Origin: Sceloporus undulatus
Taxonomy: Eukaryota; Chordata; Lepidosauria; Squamata; Phrynosomatidae
Direction of reading: 5' to 3'
Assembly: GCF_019175285.1 (NCBI RefSeq)
Contig: NC_056524.1
Location: forward strand, 96,155,688 to 96,219,687
Length of the DNA stretch: 64,000 nt
Shown: in pieces, positions 12,055-23,200 of the stretch
Position numbering within the stretch: the stretch's first letter is position 1
Layout: every line of letters starts with the position of its first letter
The notes under the pieces: generated by a model
The model's input: only the letters and a program-made list of their open reading frames with translations
What the model was told of the DNA's origin: nothing
Databases searched by the model: none
Position numbers and translations under genes: made by a program

Positions 12055-12312
12055 ACTAAGCAGTCTCTAAGCAGTTTATAACATATATGGCAATTGCCAC
12101 TAACAAGCTGGGTACTCATTTTACTGCCTTATGAAAGGATGGAAGACTGAGTTGACCTTGTAGCCCCTGAGGATTGAATTTACAACGTTGTGGCTGCAGT
12201 ACAGGCATTTAACCACATTGCCACCAGGGCATTCATAGGGTTACCATAAGCTGAAGTCAATTTAATGCCAACTAAAAATAACCACCTATACAGGTCTGAT
12301 CAAAAGTCAATA

Positions 12313-12552
12313 CAGTGCTCCCTCGGGTTACGAAATTAATTCGTTCCGCCGCGGCGTTCGTAACCCGATGCATTTCTCAAGCCGAAAAGGGCGTTCCGTT
12401 AGCGCTGGCAAGCCGCGCGTTTGAATTTCGCGCCGAAAAAAATTTCGTAACCCGAAAAAACCTTCGTATCCCGGAACAGTTTTTTCCAATCTAACTTTTT
12501 TGTATCCCGGAAATTTCGTAACGCGATCAATTCGTATCCCGGGGTACCACTG
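12313..12552. mobile_element. CpG-rich Tc1/mariner- or Tigger-like MITE
   Basis: Starts CAGTGCTCCCTCGGGTTACG and ends with the inverted CCCGGGGTACCACTG, flanked by TA on each side (12311 and 12553). The inside is full of CpG (CGTAACCCGA, TTCGTATCCCGG), unlike the AT-rich DNA around it. Few CpGs have decayed, so the insertion is probably fairly young. Confidence 0.8.
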
Positions 12553-12889
12553 TACTTTAAAGTTCAGTGGGCCTTACAATACAAAGGGGTTTGGATTGCA
12601 GACTTAAGGTTTGACTGGATATACATATTATACTGCTGCATGTGTTCATATTTATAGCACAGTCCTATACAGGTTTATTTGGAAGCAAATCCAAATGTGT
12701 TCAGTAGAACATATCCTCATATTAACATATTATGTGTGCACAGGATTACCATTTTGTAACATAAATATGTGAAGTGATTTAATAATTCCAGCTATTAAAA
12801 TGTGAGAAGAACAATTTGGTCCTTCTTCCTCCTTTTCTTCACCTTGTATCTCAGATATATTGGGAAATAGCTATGTCAAATGATTTTGA

Positions 12890-13215
12890 TATATAATAAA
12901 TAAATAAAACTTTTATTTGTATCCCGCTTTTTGTAATAACAATCAAAGAGGCGAACAACATATAATATCACACAAGATGGAAAAAATGCAACAAGAGACT
13001 AAAAGTTCTGCCCACTGAGAAGCAGAAAGGTGCAATAGCATGGTAGCTCACTTGCACCGCTCTCTGTCATTTAAAATTATTTTCACAGGAGATCTGACCA
13101 CTGGATTATCTCACAAATCCTCTAATGATGATGACGATTTATTTTTTCCCACCTCTCCTCAAGACTCAAAGTGGGGTACATCTGCGTTCACTGTCTTCTG
13201 CTGGCTTTAAAAAAC
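12890..13215 (-). repeat. LINE 3'-tail fragments, reverse orientation
   Basis: The sequence ATAAATAAATAAAACTTTTATTTGTATCCCGC at 12894-12925 is the inverse of a GCGGGATA(C/A)AAAT LINE tail. A second tail-like piece, TTTATTTTTTCCCACCTC, lies near 13138. No reading frame is retained. Confidence 0.5.
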
Positions 13216-13869
13216 TTTAAAAAAAAAATCTTCAAATGCAGCCAAGCATGTGTGAATTTAATTGGGGAGCAGGAGCTATAGAAGATACTTAACCTTCCTG
13301 TCTTCTGTATATAATCAAAGATGCATGCACACATGCACACACAGAGTTCATTTCATTCCAGAAGCAGGAGAAGAAATACAGGAGTATCTTTTGTCTTCTT
13401 GATGGAAATGTATCTGAAGCATTTCTGGTTTTAATCAGAAAAATGATCGAAGGTGAAAGGGTTGTGCAAAGATTGACATACAACCGCTGTCACTCCACTC
13501 AGATTCCTATCCCAGTCCATCATCATCCTTTTAGTTTTTAAAACATCTATGGAAGATTGATTTGTACATCTCGTGGTGTCCTATCTAGTTTGGCCGTAAG
13601 TCTGCAGCTGCAATGAAAAGGGGCAAGTTTCCATGTTAGGGAGTCTTAGAAAAGAAGTAACTGTAAGGTTGTACATATTATGTTTTGATATACCTCTTTG
13701 CTATAGCTTTGTTGCAAATGGCATATATATTTCTCAGGAAAGGTACTGTAGAGCTGGAAAAGATACAGAAATTAACAACCAAAATTATTAATGGAGAACT
13801 CTATTTCCTTACAAAAAATTCAGAAGTTTATAAGAATTTTTTAAAAGGTTTTCTTTTAAAATAATGTTG

Positions 13870-14091
13870 GGGTGTACCCACACTGCAGAATTGAAGCAGT
13901 TTGACCCCACTTTAACTGCCCTGACTGTAACCTGAAAAAATCTGGGATTTGGAGTTTTGTGAGGAATTCAGCCTGGTCTGTTAGAGACCTTTGGTGTTTC
14001 ACCAAACTACAGATCCCAGGATTCTGTAGGATAAAGTCATAGCAGTTAAAGTGGTGTCAAATTGCTTTAATTCTGCAGTGTGGACACACCC
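13870..14091. mobile_element. Palindromic MITE of the CTGCAGTGTGGA family
   Basis: Ends GGGTGTACCCACACTGCAG and CTGCAGTGTGGACACACCC are inverted repeats. The interior carries the paired phrases TCTGGGATTTGGAGTTTTGTGAGG and ACTACAGATCCCAGGATTCT. This is the most frequent MITE group in the window; other copies are at 19170-20008, 21078-21590, 29390-29622, 43928-44123 and 52151-52518. Confidence 0.8.
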
Positions 14092-14129
14092 ATGGTTGAT
14101 AAAAGGGAAACAGCATCATTATGAAGGGT

Positions 14130-15760
14130 GTGGAAAAATATTTTTATCTATTTATTTCATTTTTATGCCACCATTCCCCCATAATGGGACCCAAGGCTGT
14201 TCACAAGATAAAAAGATTTTTAAAAGTTTATAATTAAAAAAATTAAAACCAATTAAAATTATCTAGTTAAAACAGTATAAAACAGTATAAAATTAACATT
14301 AAATCATACAAAAGTTTAAAACATGATTAAAGCCCACATCCCACATAGGGTACTGTGTCATGATTGTATTAAAAAGCCTGTCTGAATAAAAACGTTTTTG
14401 CTTGCTGGCAAAAGGCAAACAGGGAGGGGACCAGCCTAGCCTCCCATGGAAGGGAGTTTCAGAGAGTGGGAGCAGCCACTGAGAAGGCTCTTTCTTGTGT
14501 CCTCACCAAATGAGCCTGTGTTGGGGGTGAGACCAAGAGAAAGCCCTCTCCTGAAGATCTTACGGCTCTGGCTGGTTCATATGAGGAGATACAGTCTCTC
14601 TAAAAGTCTGGACCAAAGCATTGTAGGGCCTTATAGGTCATGACCAGCACTTTGAATTGTGCCCAGATATGAATTGGTAGCCAGTGAAGCTGTTCCAACA
14701 AGAAAGCTATATGCTTCCTATAACTGGCCCTGGTCAGCATTCTAGCTGTGGTGTTTTGAACTTGAGAAAGTTTCTGAGCAGTTTCCAAAAGCAGCTCCAC
14801 ATAGAGTGTGCTACAGTAGTCCAAACGGGATGTAATCAAGGCATGTGTCACCATAGCTAGAGCTGATGTTTCAAGGAACAGGTGCAGCTAGTGCACAAAT
14901 TTTAGCTGTGTAAATGCACTCCTGGATATTGCTGCAACCTGGGCATCCAGTCTCAGAGTTGAGTCCAGGAGCACACCAAAGCTAAGTATCAGAGAATTCA
15001 GGGGAGTGTAACTCCATTCAGCACAGGCAAAATCCCTACTCCCTGATCTGCCTTATGACTGACCAGAAGCACCTCTGTCTTCTCTGGATTAAGTTTCAAC
15101 TTGTTAGCCCTTATCCAGTGCATTACTGAGAACAGACATTGGTTCTGTACAGAGACAGCTTCCTTAGAATCAGATGAAAAGGAGAGATAGAGTTGGGTGT
15201 TGACTGCATACTAGTGACACTGCACCCCAGATTACCTGTCCGAGAGGTTTCATGTAGAAGTTAAAAATAACATGTTAAATAACATGGGGGACAGAATAGA
15301 ACCCAAGGAGTCAAACAGGGTCCCCCAACATAACCTTCTGAGTTCACCTCTCCAGGAAAGACTGGAAAAACTGCACAACAGTACCTCCAAGTCCAATCCC
15401 AGAGAGGTGCCCCAGAAGGATACCATGGTTGATGTTACTGAAAGCCACCGAAAGGTCCAGCAGGACTAACAGGGACACACTCTACCTGTCCAGTTCCCTG
15501 TGTAGGTCATCCACCAAGTGATCTAGAGGACCATAGTCAGGTCTGAAGCCAGAATGAAATGGATGGGCTCCCAACTTTGAAAAGCAACCTCCGAAGTGCT
15601 CCTGGGATTCAGGATGCAGCCAGGTTGCAATCACCTGGCAGAATCAGTGGTGAATTACGTGCAATAATTCCCAGTAGCAACCCACAACCTGACTGTATCC
15701 CGTTGGGGAGCAGTAGGGTTTTTTGTCAGTGCAATAAGGTCCCTAGATAATCCATTTCCT
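14130..15760 (-). mobile_element. L2/CR1-clade LINE, reverse strand, decayed
   Basis: Read on the minus strand, this gives pieces of a non-LTR reverse transcriptase in the right order. LDLSVAFSNINH (from about 15470 down) corresponds to the LDLSAAFDTIDH block. Then come a YAVNTQLYLSF block near 15205-15175 (YADDTQL in active elements), ALITSRLDYCSTLYVE near 14845-14795, and LEQLHWLPIHIWAQFKVLVM near 14700-14640. The 3' end is near 14140. The element is 5'-truncated and broken by several frame changes. Confidence 0.8.
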
Positions 15761-17105
15761 TCAAAAACTCCTGGATTTACATTGTTCAAGTACATTGTTT
15801 ACACTCTCTTAATGATGAAAATTTTCTTAATGATGAAAATGTAATAGACATAAGAAACATTTATTCCTTGAACACATTATTATAGCGGTCATCCCACATG
15901 GGCAAATATGATCATTCTGCATACATTTCTCAATAGTCTACAGAGTTTCCTTTACAAGCCACTTGTCTAAAAACAAGCATGAAGGGGAATTTCTACTGTT
16001 AGTGATAACTGAATTATCTCAAGTCAGAGATAAGAGCAGGAATTCCATTGTGCACTTTTTGCCCTCCTAACTAGGAGAGTATGGGCAGGCTAAGCTTGTA
16101 CACTTAGCAAATGCCCATGGCTAGTTATAATTGGAAATAAGACGTTAGTGTAAATGAGCTTTGGCTTGATTCAACTGTAGGGCTCTTCTGTAATTTCTTA
16201 CCTTCTAAAGCCCTGTGCCTACATATCAATCCCTAGGAACAGGACTATTTCCAACTATTTCCAATGTGATATTTGACACCAACAGAGATGAGTTAGTATG
16301 TAATGAATGCAACCATGTATTTTTCAAGAATGGTTTCATCAGCAAGATCCAATTTTAGAATGATTGTTTCTCAAAATTATGTAAATCAGGTATTTAACTG
16401 TAATTTGCCATAATTTATAAGATTACTATAATGTAACTCGTAAGAATGCTACACATTACAATAGAGTGGGCCCTAAGAGCCTAACTATAATTTTGGATAG
16501 CTTTTCTTTTAGTCCATTGAAGATTTTGTACTTGTAGAAGAATGGGGTGCATCTACTGTCAGAGGGCATCAAAGTTATTTCAAACTATTTTTCTGCAAGA
16601 AATACAATCTGGGTGAATAAAAACTCTGGTCCTACTAGTGATGTATCTGCTAGGAACAGCTTTGGCAAAGAGCACAGATCTGTAGAGACAAAAATACTTG
16701 AACAATACACCAAATGTGTACAGACCAATCTCTGCTTCTCTAACCCATACTGTAAGAAATACATTACATATTTGTTAAAGTCAACATTTCAAAACTAAAC
16801 CTTGGAAGTTGTGATCTTTGACCTCCCTATCCAGCCTAGCCAACAACTTTCCTGATAACTGCTGGTGTCATTGTTCTCCATCTCAATCAACTTACATTAT
16901 TTTTGTGTTTTCAGAAAATTTGTTCTTGAGTTATAATGATTACCTGTCACAATCTCTGGGCGCTCTGTTAGCTTATTAGACATTGTTTAGCCTATTCACA
17001 GGGATATTTGAACTTTTCCACAGATACTCTAGCAGGGAGAAAATTGTTCAATGAAAACATGTTTGGGATTTCTTTTTTGTTTTCTAACATTATAACAGCA
17101 ACATG
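15761..17105. other. Intergenic, no gene seen
   Basis: AT-rich sequence with no recognisable gene or clear repeat boundary. Confidence 0.5.
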
Positions 17106-17960
17106 ACTTTCCCCCTTACACGTTGCTTTTGTTCATGATTGTTGTGATTTTGCTTTCTGTATATGTTCTGTGTATAAATTAAACAAGTAGGGTGATAAAA
17201 TGAAACCTTTCCTGGTACCTTCGCCAATCAGGATCCATAATTTTTCTCCATATTCTGTCCTTACAGTGCCATCTCATCCAAAGTATAGATTACATATTAG
17301 GACAATCAGGACAATGTTGTGACACTCCCATTTCCTTTGGAGCAATCCATATTTTCTCAGGATCTATGCTGTCAAAAGACTTTATTAATATCTCTAAAGC
17401 ATTGGCTGATTTTCTTCTGAACATCTTTGGTGTGTCCCATTAGTCAACATGTCTGCAATATAATCCGATTTGGGGATGTTATTGCACAGCTTTGTGCCCA
17501 GATTGGAGGCATCCCATACATGAACGGGACTTCTCACATACTTTGCAATAAACGGAAAAGTACTGGTTTTTTTGCTAGGTATGGGAGGAGCCACAATTGG
17601 GTATGGGCTGCCACTGATCCAGGCACAGAGCTGTGCAATAACTCAGCCTTTACCCAGATCAGGAAAACACAGCTGGTGCAATAATCTCCTTTGTTGTAAA
17701 ACGTTGAGCATCACTTTGCTTGCATTATGGATTAGTGCTCTGATGGTTACTACAATCCCTTTTGACCCCTTTCTTGAGGACAGGAATGTATATTGAATGT
17801 CTTTAGTTTGTGGGTCATTGTTTTGTTTGTGATATTTGTTGGTAGATTTTTGTTTGGGTGGATGCTGTCTCTACAGCATGAAATAACTCTATTGGTATTT
17901 CCTTTGTTATTGGTGATTTATTTCTCCCAAGTACTTTAGCAGAAGATTTCACTCCACTTT
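17106..17960 (-). mobile_element. RTE/BovB LINE reverse-transcriptase relic
   Basis: Minus-strand translation follows the BovB reverse transcriptase in order. From high to low coordinates the blocks are LGRNKSPITKEIPIELFH, IYIPVLKKGSK, ALIHNASKVMLNVLQ, then (after an inserted MITE) KWECHNIVLIVLICNLYFG, DGTVRTEYGE and GFILSPYLFNLYTEHIQKA. These correspond to the NKSPGVDGIPIELFQ, FIPIPKKGN, HASKVMLKILQ, VRTEYGE and GCILSPYLFNLYAEHI blocks of the family. Frames are broken and neither end of the element is retained. Confidence 0.82.
17453..17690. mobile_element. MITE inserted in the RTE/BovB relic
   Basis: Inner inverted arms TTATTGCACAGCTTTGTGCC (about 17479-17498) and GGCACAGAGCTGTGCAATAA (17622-17641). 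Weaker inverted similarity extends outward to about 17453 and 17690. It divides the BovB ASKVML block from the downstream VRTEYGE block, so it inserted after the LINE. Confidence 0.6.
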
Positions 17961-19169
17961 CTAAAATTCTAAGTTTTTCCTAAAAAGGTTCTTCTTTGAA
18001 GGTATCTTTCTTCTGTTCATCTCTTCTGTATATTGCTTCCATCAACTTTTTAAAATTTTTGTTCTGGTCATATAATGTATCCCCCTATTGAGCAAACAGT
18101 ATCCCAACTCTTGGTTTAAACTCTCCCTTGATTTCTCTGAGCTTTTTTTTTTTTTTTGGAAGAGTCTCTTATTCTTTCTTTTTCTTGTCTTCAGCTGCAT
18201 TTAGGATTCTGGGTGAATTTCTGTCACATTTTATTTATGGTTAACCATTTGAAGAGTTTCATCAATCATCCATCCACTGAAGCATTTCATTCCTTTTGGC
18301 TACAGATACAGTCTTTTGGAACTCTTCCCCCCCAAACATTTCTGGTTTCAGTTCACAATTCTTACATAGTCCTTACATTCTTCAGGAATGTTCTTGATTA
18401 CATTTTGGCACTACGGTATGATTGATTTAATGTTTTTCTTTAACTTTAATCTAATTTTCTTTATATCAGCAGTTCTATGCCTGTACCACAATCTCTTGAG
18501 TAAATAGCACTCATTCAATCTTGTTCATACTATTTAGTCAGAGTAGACATTATAACCCCTGACTGCTTTTGCTACATCATGCCTCATTACTATTGCCACC
18601 CATGACACATTATTTGGTGGCATTAGTTATTATATTATTATATATTATTATATATTCAAGAGGATCACATGTATAGTTTAGCTGGATTCATGCAAATCTT
18701 AGCTTTAGGTCTGTGTTTTTACACTGTGTGCGGAGGCACACTGATGTATGTGATCTACGATGTTCAGTCTGTGGTCAGAAATGTGATATGTGATTCGGCA
18801 CATTTGGTTTTAGATGAAGCCCTTGTAAGAATTATCTGAACCCATTAGTAACACTACCATTGTACTGTAGTGGTGTGGCAAAGTATTAGATATCTACATT
18901 TTGGGGATACAGTCTATGGGGAGGATTGTAATACATTATTTGGTCATCTATGGGATCCTGAAATTTGAGGCTACACACTGTTGGGAGGGATGTGATACAT
19001 TATTTCATGGCCATTTCATGTGGATCCTCTGTAAAAATCTGCTGGATCTGCACAGATATGTTCTTCGGACCCATAGTTTTGCATAGGATATAGGGTACAG
19101 GATGTGTGATATTTATGGTTTAATCTATGGGCAGAAATGTGATGGATGATTTGGCTATGGTTTCAAATG
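17961..19169. other. Intergenic, AT-rich, possible degenerate repeats
   Basis: No gene. About 17961-18480 may be more decayed LINE sequence. An AT-rich TATTATA tract lies at 18625-18660. Between 18760 and 19165 the phrases CAGAAATGTGATATGTGATT and CAGAAATGTGATGGATGATT, and two versions of ATACATTATTT, suggest an old duplication. Confidence 0.4.
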
Positions 19170-20008
19170 AACTCACTGTTCCAAGCAGCTAAATGTCCCA
19201 CAAAATCTACAATTCCCAGGATTCCATAGCCTTGAGCCATGGTAGTTAAAGCGGCATCAGGGTAGATTATTTCTTCAGTGAGGATGTAGCCCTTGTCAGG
19301 TGTGTATTGTCAAGGCTGCATCTGCAGCACAGAAACAACCCAGTTTGAGGCTGTTCTAACTGCCATGACTCAAGGCTATGGAATCCTGGAAACTGTAGGT
19401 TTGGTGAGACATTTAGCCTTCCATGTCAAGGAGCTGGTAATGGTAGTTAGTTGTTGCTCTGGTGCCACAACCGATTACAGATCCCTGAACTCCATAGCAC
19501 TGAGCCATGGCAGAATGAGCGGATAATTTCCGTAGTGCAGATGCAGCCCTAGACAGGTGTTTATGTGCCTTCAAGGCTGCATCCTTGAAGTGCAGAAATA
19601 ACTCTGATGCTGCTTCAACTGCCATGGCTCTTTGCTATGGAATCCTGGGAATTGTAGGTTTGGTGACACATTTAGCCTTCTTTGTCAAGGAGCTGGTAAG
19701 GGTAGTTTTATTGATGCCGTGGTGCCACAACCAGAAATGGCTACAGGCTATGGAATCCTGGGAACTGTAGTTTTGTGAGCCCCTGAATCCCAAAACTGTG
19801 GTTTTGTGAAGCTATTGGAATCCTGGGAACTGTGGTTTTGTGAGGCTATGGAATCCTGGGAACTTGTGTTTAGCCTTCCCTGCCAGGGAGCTGGTAATGG
19901 TATTTGCTGTTGCTCTGGTGCCACAACCAATCCCCCTGAATCCCATAGCACTGAAACAGATGGCAGATAAAGTGTTGCCAGAGTGGATTATTTCTGCAGC
20001 CATGAAGC
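19170..20008. mobile_element. Array of three or more palindromic MITE copies upstream of ASMTL
   Basis: Successive partial and near-complete copies of the CTGCAGTGTGGA-type MITE: about 19170-19296 (right half), 19314-19549 and 19570-20008. The signature phrases GGAATCCTGGGAACTGTAG, GCCATGGCAG and GGATTATTTCTGCAG recur. The last copy has an internal triplication of GGAATCCTGGGAACTGT (19749-19864). It ends about 190 bp before the ASMTL ATG. Confidence 0.8.
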
Positions 20009-20198
20009 AAGGAGGGAGTTTCCCTCTTGCATCCCCGCCCAGCCAGGCAGCTGAGGAGGAGGAGGAGGAGGAGGAGCAGCCATGGACCTTTGGGTGCCGC
20101 CTCTTTCCGGACCTGGTCCCCTGGTCCGCCCTCATAAGGCTTCCCTCCGTTGCTCTTGCTCTGGGCTCTCTCTCTCTCTCTCTCTCTCGGAGGCAGCC
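20009..20198 (+). promoter_or_regulatory. ASMTL: ASMTL promoter and 5' UTR region
   Basis: The base composition becomes GC-rich here, with a (GAG)n tract at 20053-20076, a CT repeat at 20167-20188 and CpGs in CCGCCTCTTTCCGGACC. No TATA box is seen at a suitable place. The transcription start is probably in this interval, but the exact site cannot be given. Confidence 0.5.
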
Positions 20199-20291
20199 AT
20201 GGTGCTCAGCCCTGTCCTTGGGAAGCTGGTTCACAAGAGAGTGGTGCTGGCCAGCGCCTCGCCCCGCAGGCAGGAGATCCTGACCAACGTG
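20199..20291 (+). CDS. ASMTL: ASMTL coding exon 1
   Basis: Residues 1-31, phase 0 end, donor GTGAGT at 20292. It carries the Maf N-terminal S-x-S-x-R-R signature (ASASPRR). Confidence 0.95.
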
Positions 20292-23200
20292 GTGAGTCTG
20301 CAGAGGGCAGTCCCAGCCCCACCTGCTGGGCAGAAAGGCTGACATGGAGGACAGGAGCCCTCCTTTTGCAGGACCTGCCCTCCCACCATTTGGACTAAGG
20401 GCCAAAACAGACTGCAGAAATAGTAACCCACTCTGAGACCTGCTTTAACAGCCCTGGCTCAAATGCTAGGGCATTCTGGGAACTGTAGTTTTAAGGGACA
20501 TTTAGCCTTCCCTGACAGGGGCCACAAAAAACTACAGTTCCCAGGGTACCTTAGCAATGAAAGTGGTCTCAAGGTGAATTATTTCTGGAGTCTGTTTTGG
20601 CCCTAAGAAACGTGAATTTGCATATCTGTGAGCTTTTATTTGGTCATGGCCTCCATTTCCCCCCCCCCCCCTTGAAAGTCCTACATTTTGAGGTGCCTGG
20701 ACCTCCCTTGTGGTTAGGACATTTGGCCACCCTGTCTGTGGTTGTGGTTGTGTTTATTTAGGTCATTTCTGACATATGGCATCCCTAAGGCAAACCTATC
20801 ACAGGGTTTTCCTGGCAGTCTTTGCTCAGAGGGGGTTTGCCATTGCCTTCCCCTGAGGCTGAGAGACTGTGACCCTGGGGCTGGGTTCTGTGCCCCCCCC
20901 CAACTACTGCACTCTGGCTGGGAATCTAGGGTTGGCCCCCTTTAACATGAAATAGATTGGTTGCACAGTCCGCAAGAGAATCAAAACCTTGTATAATGGA
21001 GTTGTGGCAACTGCTGTATTTCTCTGCTTGAAAGTCTGCACCTCTTGAATTTTCTGCCTCTTGAAATTCAAGAGACACCGGCTGCATCTGCAGTGCAGAA
21101 TTAAAGCGGTTTGACACTACTAACTGCCCATGGCTCCATCCTGCACAGGGTGACCAAATGGCCTCACTGCAGAGGAGGACAAGGCACCACAAAATATGGG
21201 ACATTCCAGAAAAATGGAGGACATTACTAAATAAAAGCTAAAGGCACTCACATAATTGTAAATCCATGCTTCCAAAATGGAGGACATTTTGGAATTGTTC
21301 CTGGACAGAAGGCTGAAATGCTGGATATGTCCTGGAAAAGGAGGATGTCTGGTCACCCTGATCCTACACAATTCTGGGATTTGTAGTTTTGCAAGGCACC
21401 AGCACTCTTGGGCAGAGAAGGCTACAGACTTTGTGAAACTACAGACCCCAGGATTCCATAGGATGGGGCTACAGCACTTAAAGCAAACCTCCTCTGAACA
21501 AATCTTAACAGGACAACTCCACAATAGGGTAAATTGGAATGAAGGCACACAACAACAACAACGTTGCATCCACAGTAGATGGGGATTGGTAAACTTGGGG
21601 CTTTGTGGCTCCTTGGGGTTGTTAATCTCAGATGTCTCTCTTTCAGAGACTTGTTGAACAGAAAGTTTGAAGCTGGAAATAATTGGTAAACATTTATTTT
21701 GTGTCAGGCAGGGCTTAATCCCAGAACCTCTTTTCAATCCTGGAGTAGGTATGAGTAATGAAATGCCAGGGATGTGTTGTTAGGTGTTGCACATCTCACA
21801 CTTGCAGCCCCTAAATTGCAAATCTGTGTTTCAAACTAGTCTCTTTGCTCCAGGAGACAAAAACTGCATGCAGAAACATTATTTAGAAAAATGCTAGAAC
21901 AACAAGAGCATAACAATTTAAATGTCACAAAGAAGCAGGTAAGCTTTTGTGTTCATCAAAGCTCTTATGGATGAAGGGAAGTGGCTGGGTGTCACAGGAA
22001 AGGACAGTCTGCAGTCTGTCCTTGTAGTTGTGGCAATCCTAAGGCCAACCCATCATGGAGTGCTCTTGGCAAGTTTTGTTCAAAATCTCAGTCCTCTGGG
22101 GATGGTTTGGGAACGGAAGGGAAGGGAACGGAATGAGTGGGGGGCTTCTGTGTGCAGTAAAATGCGTCCCCTACTCATTCTGTTCCCTTCCTGTCCCCTT
22201 TTGGATTGTTCTTTGATTGTGCCAGGTGCCTGTGTGATAATATGACTAGCAATGCCCATGGTCAAGCAGAGATTTGAACCCTGGTCTCCAGAGTTGTAAT
22301 CCAACACTCAACTGGTTACCACACCAGGCTACAATACTGCCTCTCTGCAGTCTATAATAGTGTTATACAAACTTACATTAGTGGTAGAATTCAAAGATAT
22401 AGTCATATTAGTCTGTAGAATCAGTATGCAGAGAGATCTTGTAGCACCTTTGAGACTAACTGAAAGATAGAAGTTGGCAGCACGAGCTTTTGTAGACTAA
22501 AGAGCTGTTTAAACACATCTTAAGAGGCCAGAAACTGTGCCAAAGCTGCGTTCCAGTCCTTAGGAATGGAGTCTAGCTTTGGCGTGGCTTCTGGCCTCTT
22601 AGAATGCATGCATCATTTAAACAGCATCCCTCCAAAGTGACCCGAATCAGCTTTATTTTGGCCTGTCTGTACGGGTTCTTTAGTCTACGAAAGCTCATGC
22701 TGCCAACTTCTTTCTTTAGTCTCAAGGGTGCTACACGATCTCTCTACATACTAAACTTATATTAAGTTATAGTGGCAGAGGGCAGCCCTTTTTTGTGGCT
22801 CTTGTTTTTGCAAGAAAAAGGGTAAGGGGTGCATGTGAATTGCCACCAGGAGCAGAAATACTATTTTTAAATAGGTTGCATTACCAAATGTGAAAAAAAA
22901 ATATCATTTTTAGAAACTGTCCATTTAGATTTTTTTTCCTTTTGGATGGGATGCAATTTTGGCAGTCCATGTAGCTCCCAAATGGTTTTAGGGGCAGGAA
23001 ATTGGTCCGCCCCTGCATTAGACAGTGTGGATGCAAAAAGATCTCAGGTTGGATGAGAAAGGTGGTGCCAGAGTGTTTCTCCTGATTTTGTGGAGGAAGG
23101 TAATGTCAAACATGGAGGGACAATGAACTCAAAGCGGAGAATCCAGAATGTAGTGGGAAGAAAAATGGTTTTCAGAGAAAGATTTGACTCGCATCATGTC

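Noticed and set aside
19812-20405. Minus-strand frame of 197 residues over the ASMTL start
   Set aside because: It crosses the MITE array and is antisense to the GC-rich first exon. It has low-complexity Glu-Arg and Ser runs and no domain.
21120-21737. Minus-strand frame of 205 residues
   Set aside because: It runs across a nested MITE, a hAT element and a SINE tail, with no protein-family motif.
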